Assembly (NCBI RefSeq): GCF_003050835.1 | Contig: NZ_QAOJ01000001.1 | Location: 558,001-622,000 of the forward strand | Source of the DNA: Pseudomonas sp. GV071 | GTDB lineage: Bacteria > Pseudomonadota > Gammaproteobacteria > Pseudomonadales > Pseudomonadaceae | Reading direction: 5' to 3' | DNA length: 64,000 bases | Shown here: one piece after another, positions 56,634 through 64,000 of the stretch | Numbering within the stretch: position 1 is the stretch's first letter | Layout: each line of letters starts with the position of its first letter | Program-made: the position numbers and the translations under genes | The notes under the pieces: model-generated | Database searches by the model: none | Told to the model about the DNA's origin: nothing | Seen by the model: only the letters and a program-made list of their open reading frames with translations

Positions 56634-56998
56634 TGCAGGCCATGGCTATCGAACAAACCCAAGGCTGGACCGCGGTCTGCGGGCGCAGCGATCTGGTTGC
56701 CAACTCCGGCGTGGTGTCGCTGGTGGACGGCGTGCAGGTGGCACTGTTTTACCTGCCCGACGGCGAGCAGCTATTTGCCGTCGACAACCGCGACCCGCTG
56801 TCTGGCGCCAATGTGATCGGCCGCGGCATCGTCGGCAGCCTGGCGGGCGATCTGGTGATCGCCGCGCCCCTGTACAAACAACACTTTCGCCTGCAGGACG
56901 GCACCTGCCTGGAGTACCCGGAGCAGTCTTTGAAGGTCTGGCCGGTGCGTTTGAGTGGTGACGTGGTGGAAGTTTTTTTGGGTGGGTGGGGCGCTTGA
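56633..56998 (+). CDS. nirD: NAD(P)H nitrite reductase, small subunit
   Basis: 121 residues, overlapping the nirB stop by one base (TGATG), with GGAGG just upstream. Rieske-like beta fold of NirD (VALFYLPDGEQLFAVDNRDP, IVGSLAGDLVIAAPLYKQ) without the iron-sulfur ligands of true Rieske proteins, as is normal for NirD. It supports NirB activity. No further gene is in this unit. Confidence 0.94.
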   Translation: MQAMAIEQTQGWTAVCGRSDLVANSGVVSLVDGVQVALFYLPDGEQLFAVDNRDPLSGANVIGRGIVGSLAGDLVIAAPLYKQHFRLQDGTCLEYPEQSLKVWPVRLSGDVVEVFLGGWGA

Positions 56999-57002
56999 CT
57001 TG

Positions 57003-57080
57003 AGATTCTGGATTCCGGCCTACGCCGGAATGATGGAGGCTGACACCCTGTCGTCCCAGCGCAGGCTGGGACCCAGACTC
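57003..57080. repeat. Dispersed inverted-repeat unit (ATTCTGGG type)
   Basis: GATTCTGGATTCCGGCCTAC arm with GGAAT partner, then CCCAGCGCAGGCTGGGACCC. It directly follows nirD. Confidence 0.8.
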
Positions 57081-57163
57081 GTGCAGGAAAATGCAGAACG
57101 TCTGGCGAGCCAGGATTGTCTAGAGTCCTATAACCCACTCAACAGGCAACTCCGGCGGACAAT

Positions 57164-57925
57164 ACGATCAGACACCTTTTTCACGCCGCCCTGTGCCTGC
57201 TTGCGCTCAGCAGCCAGGCCCACGCCGCCACCCCGGTCCTGACCATCGCCACCAGCGAGCTGCCGCCCTACGTCAGCGCCAAGGGGCAAAACAGTTTTCT
57301 CACCGAGTTGCTGCCCGAAGTCGCGAAGGAAATGGGCGTGACCTTTCAGTTCCGCTTCATGCCCTGGCCGCGCTGCGAACGGGCGGTGGAGGACCTGCAG
57401 GTGTGGGCGACCATGCCCTACGTGCCCACCCCGGAACGCGAGCAGAAATTCCTGTTCTCCCAGCCGCTGTATGCCAAACAGACCCTGCTGTTCTATTACA
57501 GCCCGACCAACCAGGGTTACCCGCGCACTTTCGACAGCCTCACCGAACTGCAGCGCTACAAAGTGGGCGGGGTGCGCGGTTATTACTACGAAGCGCTATT
57601 CGCCAACGCCGGGTTGACGCTCGATTTGGCCACCAGCGAAGAGTCCAGTTTCAAGAAGCTGCGCGCAGGGCGGGTGGACATGGTGCCGGCGGTGGAGTCG
57701 GTCGGTTGGGACGTGATCCGCAAGACCTTTCCCGCTGAGGACCAGGCGAACTTCCGGGTGATGGAAACGCCCCTAGCGGTCGGCCACAACTACCTGATGA
57801 CCGCCCGTGCCTACCCGAATGCCGAGCAATTGCTTGAGCGTTTTAACCAGGCCCTGGCCAAGCTGCGCCGCAATGGCGTTTACCAGAGCGTGGCAGCGCG
57901 CCATGGGTTGCGGGTGGACAACTAG
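57164..57925 (+). CDS. Periplasmic solute-binding protein (SBP_bac_3) with no standard start codon
   Basis: Family 3 solute-binding protein (TIATSELPPYVSAKG, MPWPRCERAVEDLQVWA, YKVGGVRGYYYEALF), probably for amino acids or a related signal. The reading frame continues without a stop upstream of the first standard start (TTG at 57308). It encodes a good signal peptide, IRHLFHAALCLLALSSQAHA, cut before ATPV, but the codons at its front are AAT ACG ATC AGA. An in-frame stop lies at 57131, and no ATG, GTG or TTG lies between that and 57308. Start ACG at 57164 is given because a T-to-C change in ATG would explain it. It may be silenced or weakly expressed. Confidence 0.6.
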   Translation, partial: TIRHLFHAALCLLALSSQAHAATPVLTIATSELPPYVSAKGQNSFLTELLPEVAKEMGVTFQFRFMPWPRCERAVEDLQVWATMPYVPTPEREQKFLFSQPLYAKQTLLFYYSPTNQGYPRTFDSLTELQRYKVGGVRGYYYEALFANAGLTLDLATSEESSFKKLRAGRVDMVPAVESVGWDVIRKTFPAEDQANFRVMETPLAVGHNYLMTARAYPNAEQLLERFNQALAKLRRNGVYQSVAARHGLRVDN

Positions 57926-58037
57926 CGTCGCCAACATGAGGAAGTCTGTTTTTAATCACGAATTTATTGAATTTGTCTCATGCTGATTGGGGTGGTGATA
58001 TGTGCGCCTTGAATTTTCACTGGAGCACACCCCCCAA

Positions 58038-60332
58038 ATGGCATTGGCCCACACCCTTGGTTTTCCCCGCATCGGCCGCGACCGCGAGCTGAAAAAAGCC
58101 CAAGAAGCCTTCTGGAAAGGCGAACTGGATGAAGCCGGCCTGCGCGCCGTGGGCAGCGCCTTGCGCGCCCAGCATTGGCAGCTGCAGAAAGACGCCGGCA
58201 TCGACCTGCTGCCGGTGGGTGACTTCGCCTGGTACGACCAGGTGCTGACCCACTCGCTGACCTTTGGCGTGATCCCCGAGCGCTTCCGCCCGCACACCGG
58301 CAAACCGACCTTGCACACCCTGTTCGCCATGGCCCGTGGTGTCAGCGACAGCTGCTGCGGCGGCGCCCATGCCCAGGAGATGACCAAGTGGTTCGATACC
58401 AACTACCACTACCTGGTGCCGGAGTTTGCCGCTGACCAGCAGTTCCAGCTGAGCTGGGAGCAGCTGTTCGACGAAGTGGCTGAAGCCAAGGCCCTCGGCC
58501 ATACCGTCAAACCGGTGGTGATTGGCCCATTGACTTACCTGTGGCTGGGCAAGACCAAGGGCGCCGAGTTCGACAAGCTCGACCTGCTGGAGCGCCTGTT
58601 GCCGCTATACGGCGAGATCTTCCAGCGCCTGGCCGCACAAGGCGTGGAGTGGGTGCAGATCGACGAGCCGATTCTGGTGCTGGACCTGCCGCAAGAATGG
58701 AAAAACGCCTTTGAGCGCGCCTACAACGTGCTGCAGCGCGAGCCGCTGAAGAAGTTGGTGGCCACCTATTTCGGCGGCCTGGAAGACAACCTCGGGCTGG
58801 CCGCCAACCTGCCGGTGGATGGCCTGCACATCGACCTGGTGCGGGCCCCTGAACAATTCCCGAGCATTCTCGACCGCCTGCCGGCGTACAAGATTCTGTC
58901 CTTGGGGGTGGTCAATGGCCGCAACGTCTGGCGTTGTGATCTGCACGCCGTGTTGCAGGTATTGCATGAGGCGCAGGAGCGGCTCGGCGACCGTTTGTGG
59001 GTGGCACCGTCCTGTTCGCTGCTGCACAGTCCGGTGGACCTCGGCCGCGAAGACAAACTGGATGCCGAGCTGAAAAGCTGGCTGGCCTTTGCCGTGCAGA
59101 AATGCCAGGAAGTGGCGCTGCTGACCCGCGCGCTGAGCGAGCCGGAAGCACCCGAGGTGCTCGATGCCCTGGCGGCCAGCAATGCCGTGCAGGCGGCTCG
59201 TGCCACCTCACCGCGTATTCACAAGCCAGCAGTGCAAGCGCGACTGGCCAACGTGGGCCCACAACACAGCCAGCGCCCATCTCCATTCCCGCTGCGGGCG
59301 GAAAAACAACGCGCTGGCCTGGACCTGCCGCGTTTCCCCACCACCACCATCGGTTCGTTCCCGCAGACCGCCTCCATTCGCCTGGCGCGTCAGTCGTACA
59401 AGCAGGGCAAGCTGAGCCTGGCTGAATACACCGAAGCCATGTACAGCGAAATCCGCCATGCCGTGGACGTGCAGGAAAAGCTCGGCCTCGACGTGTTGGT
59501 GCACGGTGAAGCCGAGCGCAACGACATGGTCGAGTACTTCGCCGAGCAACTGGATGGCTACGTGTTCACCCGCTTCGGTTGGGTGCAAAGCTACGGTTCG
59601 CGCTGCGTGAAACCGGCGGTGATCTTCGGCGACCTGAGCCGCCCGCAGGCGATGACCGTGGACTGGATTCGCTACGCCCAGGGCCTGACCAAAAAGCACA
59701 TGAAAGGCATGCTGACCGGCCCGGTGACCATGCTGATGTGGTCGTTCCCACGCGAAGACGTCAGCCGCGAACTGCAGGCCCGGCAACTGGCGCTGGCGAT
59801 TCGCGACGAAGTGGTGGACCTGGAAGCGGCAGGGATCAAGATCGTGCAGATCGACGAAGCGGCGTTCCGCGAAGGCCTGCCGCTGCGCAAATCGCACTGG
59901 CAGCCGTACCTGGATTGGGCCACCGAGGCGTTCCGCCTGTGTGCCTCGGGCGTGCGTGACGAAACCCAGATCCACACCCACATGTGCTACAGCGAGTTCA
60001 ACGACGTGATCAAGGCCATCGCCGAAATGGACGCCGACGTGATCACCATCGAAACCTCGCGTTCGGACATGGAGCTGCTGGATGCCTTCGAAGCCTTCGC
60101 CTACCCGAACGAGATCGGCCCGGGCGTGTACGACATCCACTCACCGCGCGTACCGAGCAGCGACGAGATGGCCAACCTGCTGCGCAAAGCCGCTCAACGG
60201 GTACCGGCCAGCCGTCTGTGGGTGAACCCGGATTGCGGCCTGAAAACCCGCGCCTGGCCGGAAACGGAAGCGGCGTTGGTGAACATGGTGGCGGCAGCGC
60301 GCCGGCTGCGCGAAGAAATTCCTGCGGCGTAG
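58038..60332 (+). CDS. metE: Cobalamin-independent methionine synthase MetE
   Basis: 764 residues from the ATG at 58038 ([19 protein letters not shown]), the usual MetE start; a GTG at 58002 gives 12 further residues not seen in the family. It transfers methyl from 5-methyltetrahydropteroyl-triglutamate to homocysteine. The N-terminal barrel runs 1 to about 400; the C-terminal catalytic barrel contains [26 protein letters not shown], and the zinc ligands in HTHMCYSEF and [15 protein letters not shown]5-CTCA element at 57968-57980 is close to a MetR site. The TAG stop is part of a dispersed repeat. Confidence 0.96.
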   Translation: MALAHTLGFPRIGRDRELKKAQEAFWKGELDEAGLRAVGSALRAQHWQLQKDAGIDLLPVGDFAWYDQVLTHSLTFGVIPERFRPHTGKPTLHTLFAMARGVSDSCCGGAHAQEMTKWFDTNYHYLVPEFAADQQFQLSWEQLFDEVAEAKALGHTVKPVVIGPLTYLWLGKTKGAEFDKLDLLERLLPLYGEIFQRLAAQGVEWVQIDEPILVLDLPQEWKNAFERAYNVLQREPLKKLVATYFGGLEDNLGLAANLPVDGLHIDLVRAPEQFPSILDRLPAYKILSLGVVNGRNVWRCDLHAVLQVLHEAQERLGDRLWVAPSCSLLHSPVDLGREDKLDAELKSWLAFAVQKCQEVALLTRALSEPEAPEVLDALAASNAVQAARATSPRIHKPAVQARLANVGPQHSQRPSPFPLRAEKQRAGLDLPRFPTTTIGSFPQTASIRLARQSYKQGKLSLAEYTEAMYSEIRHAVDVQEKLGLDVLVHGEAERNDMVEYFAEQLDGYVFTRFGWVQSYGSRCVKPAVIFGDLSRPQAMTVDWIRYAQGLTKKHMKGMLTGPVTMLMWSFPREDVSRELQARQLALAIRDEVVDLEAAGIKIVQIDEAAFREGLPLRKSHWQPYLDWATEAFRLCASGVRDETQIHTHMCYSEFNDVIKAIAEMDADVITIETSRSDMELLDAFEAFAYPNEIGPGVYDIHSPRVPSSDEMANLLRKAAQRVPASRLWVNPDCGLKTRAWPETEAALVNMVAAARRLREEIPAA

Positions 60333-60489
60333 GTTGGGTTGAGCGCAGCGAAGCCCAACGATACCCAAAGGCCTGCCTCCACGCCCCATCAAACAGAACG
60401 AACGACGCAATCCACAACCTGGCTGATATCGGTGAGCGCGCAGGCTTCCAGGCATCGTTGGGCTTCGCCTTTGGCTCAACCCAACCTAC
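60329..60489. repeat. GTAGGTTGGG dispersed inverted repeat, copy C
   Basis: Arms as in the copies at 43120 and 53541, with CGAAGCCCAACGATACC and CATCGTTGGGCTTCGCC inside. Its first bases (GTAGG) supply the TAG stop of metE. Confidence 0.88.
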
Positions 60490-60508
60490 ATAAATGTCGA
60501 GCGCACAA

Positions 60509-61057
60509 TTACAACCGCAAGCGCCACTTGCCGTAATGGCTCAACTCGACCATCGCCAGCGGTTCGACATCGATCTGCTGGGCGTCGGCGGGGGAGCAGT
60601 GCAGCACATGGGCCAAGGCCGCGCGGATCACAAAGGGATGGGTGACCGCCAGCCAATGCCCCGGCTGGCGAAAGCCCTCCAGCCAGGCGCCAACCCTCGC
60701 GCCCAGCGCATCTAGCGACTCGCCGCCATGGGGCGCCGCCGCGCTGTCGTTCAGCCATTGTTGCAGCGCATCGGCTTGCTGTTCTTGCAGGTCTTTCAGG
60801 CTCAACCCGCGCCACGCCGCCAAATCACAATCGGCTAACGCCGGCTCCAGCACCAGGTCATTGACCAGCAACGCGGCGGTTTGCCGGGTGCGCAATTCAG
60901 GGCCGCACAACACACCCTGACGCTCACCTGCACGCACTTGCAGGGCGCTGATCAACTCGGCCGCCACGTCTTCTATCGCTTCGTCATCGGCCAAGCGCCC
61001 GAGCTTTTGCGCGGGCGTTCGAGCGTGGGCGATCAGCGTCAGGCGTGTGGCTTTCAT
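60509..61057 (-). CDS. Histidine-phosphatase-family protein with altered RHG motif
   Basis: 182 residues. The family motif RHG-(E/Q)-T near the N-terminus appears as AHART (Ala10-His11-Ala12): the nucleophilic His remains, but the phosphate-binding Arg and the Gly are replaced. The later histidine segment is LAVTHPFVIRA, and CGPELRTRQTA is the usual CSPLxRAxQTA-type segment with Arg kept. It may have lost or shifted activity. It follows the OsmC-YcaO gene by 5 bases and is probably co-transcribed with it. Confidence 0.78.
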   Translation of the reverse strand: MKATRLTLIAHARTPAQKLGRLADDEAIEDVAAELISALQVRAGERQGVLCGPELRTRQTAALLVNDLVLEPALADCDLAAWRGLSLKDLQEQQADALQQWLNDSAAAPHGGESLDALGARVGAWLEGFRQPGHWLAVTHPFVIRAALAHVLHCSPADAQQIDVEPLAMVELSHYGKWRLRL

Positions 61058-61062
61058 GGTGT

Positions 61063-63258
61063 TTACTGGCTGACGTTGGCGCGCGCGGCGTGCAGCTTTT
61101 TGTAGCTGTCGATCAGGCGCAGGTGACGGTCGAGGCCTTCGAGTTTCAGGCTGGTCGGGGTCAGGCCATAGAAGCGCACGCTGCCGTCCACCGAGCCGAT
61201 GGCGGCGTCCATGCGCTCGTTGCCGAACATGCGGCGGAAGTTGACCTCGAAGTCTTCCAGTTCCAGGTCTTCGTCCAGCTGCATTTCCAGCACCACGTTG
61301 ACCGCCTGGTAGAACAGGCCGCGCTCGACTGTGTTGTCGTTGTACTGCAGGAAGGCTTCGACCAGGTCCTTGGCTTGCTCGTATTTCTGCAAGGCGAGGT
61401 AGATCAGCAACTTCAGTTCGAGGATGGTCAGCTGGCCCCAGGCGGTGTTGTCATCGAACTCGATGCCGATCAGCGTCTTGATTTCGGTGTAGTCATCCAG
61501 CTCGCTGTTTTCCAGACCCTGCACCAGCGTGCGCAGGCCGACCTTGCTCAGGCTGTGCAGGTTGAGGATGTCGGCGCGGAACTGCAGGGCCTTGTTGGTG
61601 TTGTCCCAGATCAGGTCTTCCACCGGGTAGATTTCCGAATAGCCCGGCACCAGGATGCGGCAGGCGCTGGCGCCCAGGTGTTCGTACACCGCCATATAGG
61701 CCTCTTTGCCCATGGTCTCGAGAATGCCGAACAGGGTGGCGGCTTCCTCGGCGTTGGAGTCTTCGCCGTGGCCGGAGAAGTCCCACTCAACGAATTCGTA
61801 GTCGGATTGGGCGCTGAAAAAGCGCCACGAGACCACGCCGCTGGAGTCGATAAAGTGCTCGACGAAGTTGTTCGGCTCGGTCACCGCATGGCCAGAAAAG
61901 GTCGGTTGCGGCAGGTCGTTGAGGCCCTCGAAACTGCGGCCCTGGAGCAGCTCGGTGAGGCTGCGCTCGAGCGCCACCTCAAAGCTTGGGTGGGCGCCGA
62001 ACGAGGCGAACACGCCACCGGTGCGCGGGTTCATCAGGGTCACGCACATCACCGGGAATTCACCGCCCAGCGAGGCGTCCTTGACCAGCACCGGGAAACC
62101 TTGTTCTTCCAGACCCTGGATGCCGGCGAGAATCGCCGGGTACTTGGCCAGCACCTCGGCGGGTACATCCGGCAGGGCCATCTCGCCTTCGAGGATTTCC
62201 CGCTTCACCGCGCGCTCGAAGATTTCCGAAAGGCACTGCACCTGCGCTTCGACCAGGGTGTTGCCGGCACTCATGCCGTTACTCAGGTAGAGGTTTTCGA
62301 TCAGGTTGGAAGGGAAGTACACCACCTCGCCATCGGACTGGCGGACGAAGGGCAGGGAGCAGATACCGCGCTGGGTGTTGCCGGAGTTGGTGTCATACAG
62401 GTGTGAACCGCGCAGCTCGCCTTCGCGGTTGTAAACCTTGAGGCAGTAGGGGTCGAGGATCTCGGTCGGCAGCTCGTCTTTGGGCCCCGGCTTGAACCAG
62501 CGCTCATCCGGGTAGTGCACGAAGTCGGCGTTGGCCAGCTCCTCACCCCAGAACTGATCGTTGTAGAAGAAGTTGCAGTTCAGCCGCTCGATGAATTCGC
62601 CCAGGGCCGAGGCCAGCGCGCTTTCCTTGCTGGCGCCCTTGCCGTTGGTAAAGCACATCGGCGACTGCGCATCGCGGATATGCAGCGACCAGACGTTGGG
62701 CACGATGTTGCGCCACGAGGCCACTTCGATCTTCATCCCCAGCCCGGCAAGAATGGCCGACATGCTGGCGATGGTCTGCTCCAGCGGCAGGTCCTTGCCG
62801 GCGATATAGGTTTCGCTACCGGCGGCCGTGCTGGGCAGCAGCAAGGCCTGGGCGTCGGCGTCGAGGTTGTCGACTTCCTCGATGATGAACTCGGGGCCGG
62901 CCTGCACCACCTTCTTCACGGTGCAACGGTCGATGGAACGCAAAATGCCCTGGCGGTCTTTCGCGGAGATATCCGCCGGCAACTCCACCTGAATCTTGAA
63001 AATCTGCTGGTAGCGGTTTTCCGGGTCGACGATGTTGTTCTGCGACAGGCGAATGTTTTCCGTGGGAATGTCGCGGGTCTGGCAGTACAGCTTGACGAAG
63101 TACGCCGCGCACAACGCCGACGAAGCCAGGAAGTAATCGAACGGCCCCGGCGCCGAGCCATCGCCCTTGTAGCGGATGGGCTGATCGGCGATCACCGTGA
63201 AGTCATCGAACTTGGCTTCAAGTCGCAGGTTGTCGAGAAAGTTGACCTTGATTTCCAT
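61063..63258 (-). CDS. OsmC-YcaO fusion protein
   Basis: 731 residues from the ATG at 63258 (MEIKVNFLDNLRL). The N-terminal ~145 residues are OsmC-like (PGPFDYFLASSALCAAYFVK with the catalytic-type Cys, then DRCTVKKVV with a second Cys). The remainder is YcaO: GKGASKESALASALGEFIER and the acidic ATP/Mg site (LSEIFERAVKREI), with the C-terminal TPR-like region. E. coli YcaO (586 residues) supports RimO methylthiolation of ribosomal protein S12; the OsmC part is an addition. YcaO enzymes activate amide backbones with ATP. Confidence 0.9.
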   Translation of the reverse strand: MEIKVNFLDNLRLEAKFDDFTVIADQPIRYKGDGSAPGPFDYFLASSALCAAYFVKLYCQTRDIPTENIRLSQNNIVDPENRYQQIFKIQVELPADISAKDRQGILRSIDRCTVKKVVQAGPEFIIEEVDNLDADAQALLLPSTAAGSETYIAGKDLPLEQTIASMSAILAGLGMKIEVASWRNIVPNVWSLHIRDAQSPMCFTNGKGASKESALASALGEFIERLNCNFFYNDQFWGEELANADFVHYPDERWFKPGPKDELPTEILDPYCLKVYNREGELRGSHLYDTNSGNTQRGICSLPFVRQSDGEVVYFPSNLIENLYLSNGMSAGNTLVEAQVQCLSEIFERAVKREILEGEMALPDVPAEVLAKYPAILAGIQGLEEQGFPVLVKDASLGGEFPVMCVTLMNPRTGGVFASFGAHPSFEVALERSLTELLQGRSFEGLNDLPQPTFSGHAVTEPNNFVEHFIDSSGVVSWRFFSAQSDYEFVEWDFSGHGEDSNAEEAATLFGILETMGKEAYMAVYEHLGASACRILVPGYSEIYPVEDLIWDNTNKALQFRADILNLHSLSKVGLRTLVQGLENSELDDYTEIKTLIGIEFDDNTAWGQLTILELKLLIYLALQKYEQAKDLVEAFLQYNDNTVERGLFYQAVNVVLEMQLDEDLELEDFEVNFRRMFGNERMDAAIGSVDGSVRFYGLTPTSLKLEGLDRHLRLIDSYKKLHAARANVSQ

Positions 63259-63441
63259 GGGGGTTACCACAAGCGCGCAAGCAAAATTGGCGGCCATTAT
63301 CCGGGTTTTTCACCGCCGAGTGGGCAACCAATTTGCCCAGCGGCGAGACCTTGCGCTTTGAACTACCTTGGTGTGCAGCGTTATCAGCAGAGCTGGCGCG
63401 CGCCTTGCTCGCGCGCCGGCCGTTTCCGGGGGAGGGTGACC

Positions 63442-64000
63442 ATGCTGTTTGAAAGCCAGCGCCGCCAGGTGGTGGAGCTTTGTGTGCAGCTTTCCTATAA
63501 AGGCTATTTTGCCGGCACCGGCGGCAACCTGATGCAGCGGGTGGACGCCACCCATGTGCTGGTCACGCCCTCGGCGCTGGATTACCTGAGCATGACCCCG
63601 GCCGATGTCTGCGTGCTGCGTCTGGACGATCTGCAGCAGATGGACGGTGAACGCAAACCCTCTGTGGAAACCGCCATGCATGCCGGCATTCTGAAACGGC
63701 GTGCCGATGTCGGTTGCAGCCTGCATACCCATCAACCGGTGGCCAGTGCCTGCGCGTTGATCGGTGAAGCGTTGCAGGTGCCGGAGCCGCAGGCAGCGAT
63801 TCTCGGGCCACGGGTTCCAGCGATAGCCTATCGCTACTCGGGCACCACAGCCCTGGCCAACAAGGTGGCGCAGGCGGTGACGGCGGATACCCAGGCCTAC
63901 CTGATGAAAAATCATGGGGTGATCTGTCTCGGTCGTGACAGTGCACAGGCCGTGGCGGTGCTCGACCAGCTGGAAGCGTTTTGCCGGGCTCATCTGCAGC
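63442..64000 (+). CDS. Class II aldolase/adducin-family protein, partial
   Basis: About 186 residues are visible; the frame is open to the end of the window. The ATG at 63442 (MLFESQRRQVVEL) is preceded by GGAGG. TGGNLMQRV forms the phosphate-binding loop, and SVETAMHAGILKRR and LHTHQPVA contain the acidic and zinc-binding His residues of fuculose-phosphate aldolase relatives; KNHGVICLG is the third ligand area. The exact substrate (sugar phosphate or acid-sugar phosphate) depends on the missing neighbours. Confidence 0.85.
   Translation, partial: MLFESQRRQVVELCVQLSYKGYFAGTGGNLMQRVDATHVLVTPSALDYLSMTPADVCVLRLDDLQQMDGERKPSVETAMHAGILKRRADVGCSLHTHQPVASACALIGEALQVPEPQAAILGPRVPAIAYRYSGTTALANKVAQAVTADTQAYLMKNHGVICLGRDSAQAVAVLDQLEAFCRAHLQ

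Noticed and set aside
57968..57980. MetR-type site upstream of metE
   Set aside because: It has seven of eight matches to TGAA-N5-TTCA; plausible, but too short to list as a separate feature.

Overview
The window is a GC-rich chromosomal stretch of a Pseudomonas, most like the P. fluorescens/P. putida side of the genus. The evidence is the EarP/EF-P pair with Arg32 in EF-P, the gene content of the assimilatory nitrate region (nasA, kinase/phosphatase, cobA, nasT, nasS, a nitrate reductase fused to a flavoprotein, nirBD), the ats sulfate-ester genes, and many REP-type palindromes with a CGCGGCT(A/G)AAGCC core. No rRNA, tRNA, prophage, insertion sequence or CRISPR array was seen. Gene names come from motif and family recognition by eye; no database search was run.

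Layout. 1-6 kb: EF-P and its rhamnosyltransferase, the peroxide pair ohrR-ohr, a LysR regulator divergent from a DUF1127 / DUF3291 / YcaQ-type glycosylase operon. 6-12 kb: arylsulfatase and its ABC transporter (atsA, atsC, atsB) with atsR divergent. 12-18 kb: Lrp-type regulator, EamA exporter, cytochrome c, a 31-residue membrane peptide, and a thiolase / hydratase-dehydrogenase beta-oxidation pair. 18-25 kb: HAF-repeat autotransporter, three very small genes, a GATase, and a run of short unknown genes. 25-32.4 kb: glycogen phosphorylase, a four-copy 116-bp REP array, small unknown genes, a Cys-rich peptide coupled to MgtC, and a degenerate response-regulator/kinase hybrid. 32.4-43 kb: a 1231-residue autotransporter, a DUF2946 gene with two TonB-dependent receptors (the second OprC-like), and repeat-rich DNA. 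43-57 kb: nitrate assimilation. 57-64 kb: a periplasmic binding protein without a normal start codon, metE, an OsmC-YcaO fusion with a phosphatase-like partner, and a class II aldolase running off the end.

The most striking result is regulatory. Each of the four nitrate transcription units (nasA-kinase-cobA, nasS-nasT, nasC, nirB-nirD) has upstream a sigma-54 -24/-12 element (GG-N10-GC). After it come two small hairpins whose six-base loops carry A at position 1 and G at position 4, the code read by ANTAR antiterminators. The 3' arm of the second hairpin overlaps the 5' arm of an intrinsic terminator. The encoded ANTAR protein NasT is therefore predicted to control all four units by antitermination, including its own operon.

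Together the genes describe a nutritionally flexible aerobe. It takes sulfur from sulfate esters, nitrogen from nitrate, carbon from fatty or acyl-CoA compounds and stored glycogen, and handles copper and organic peroxides.
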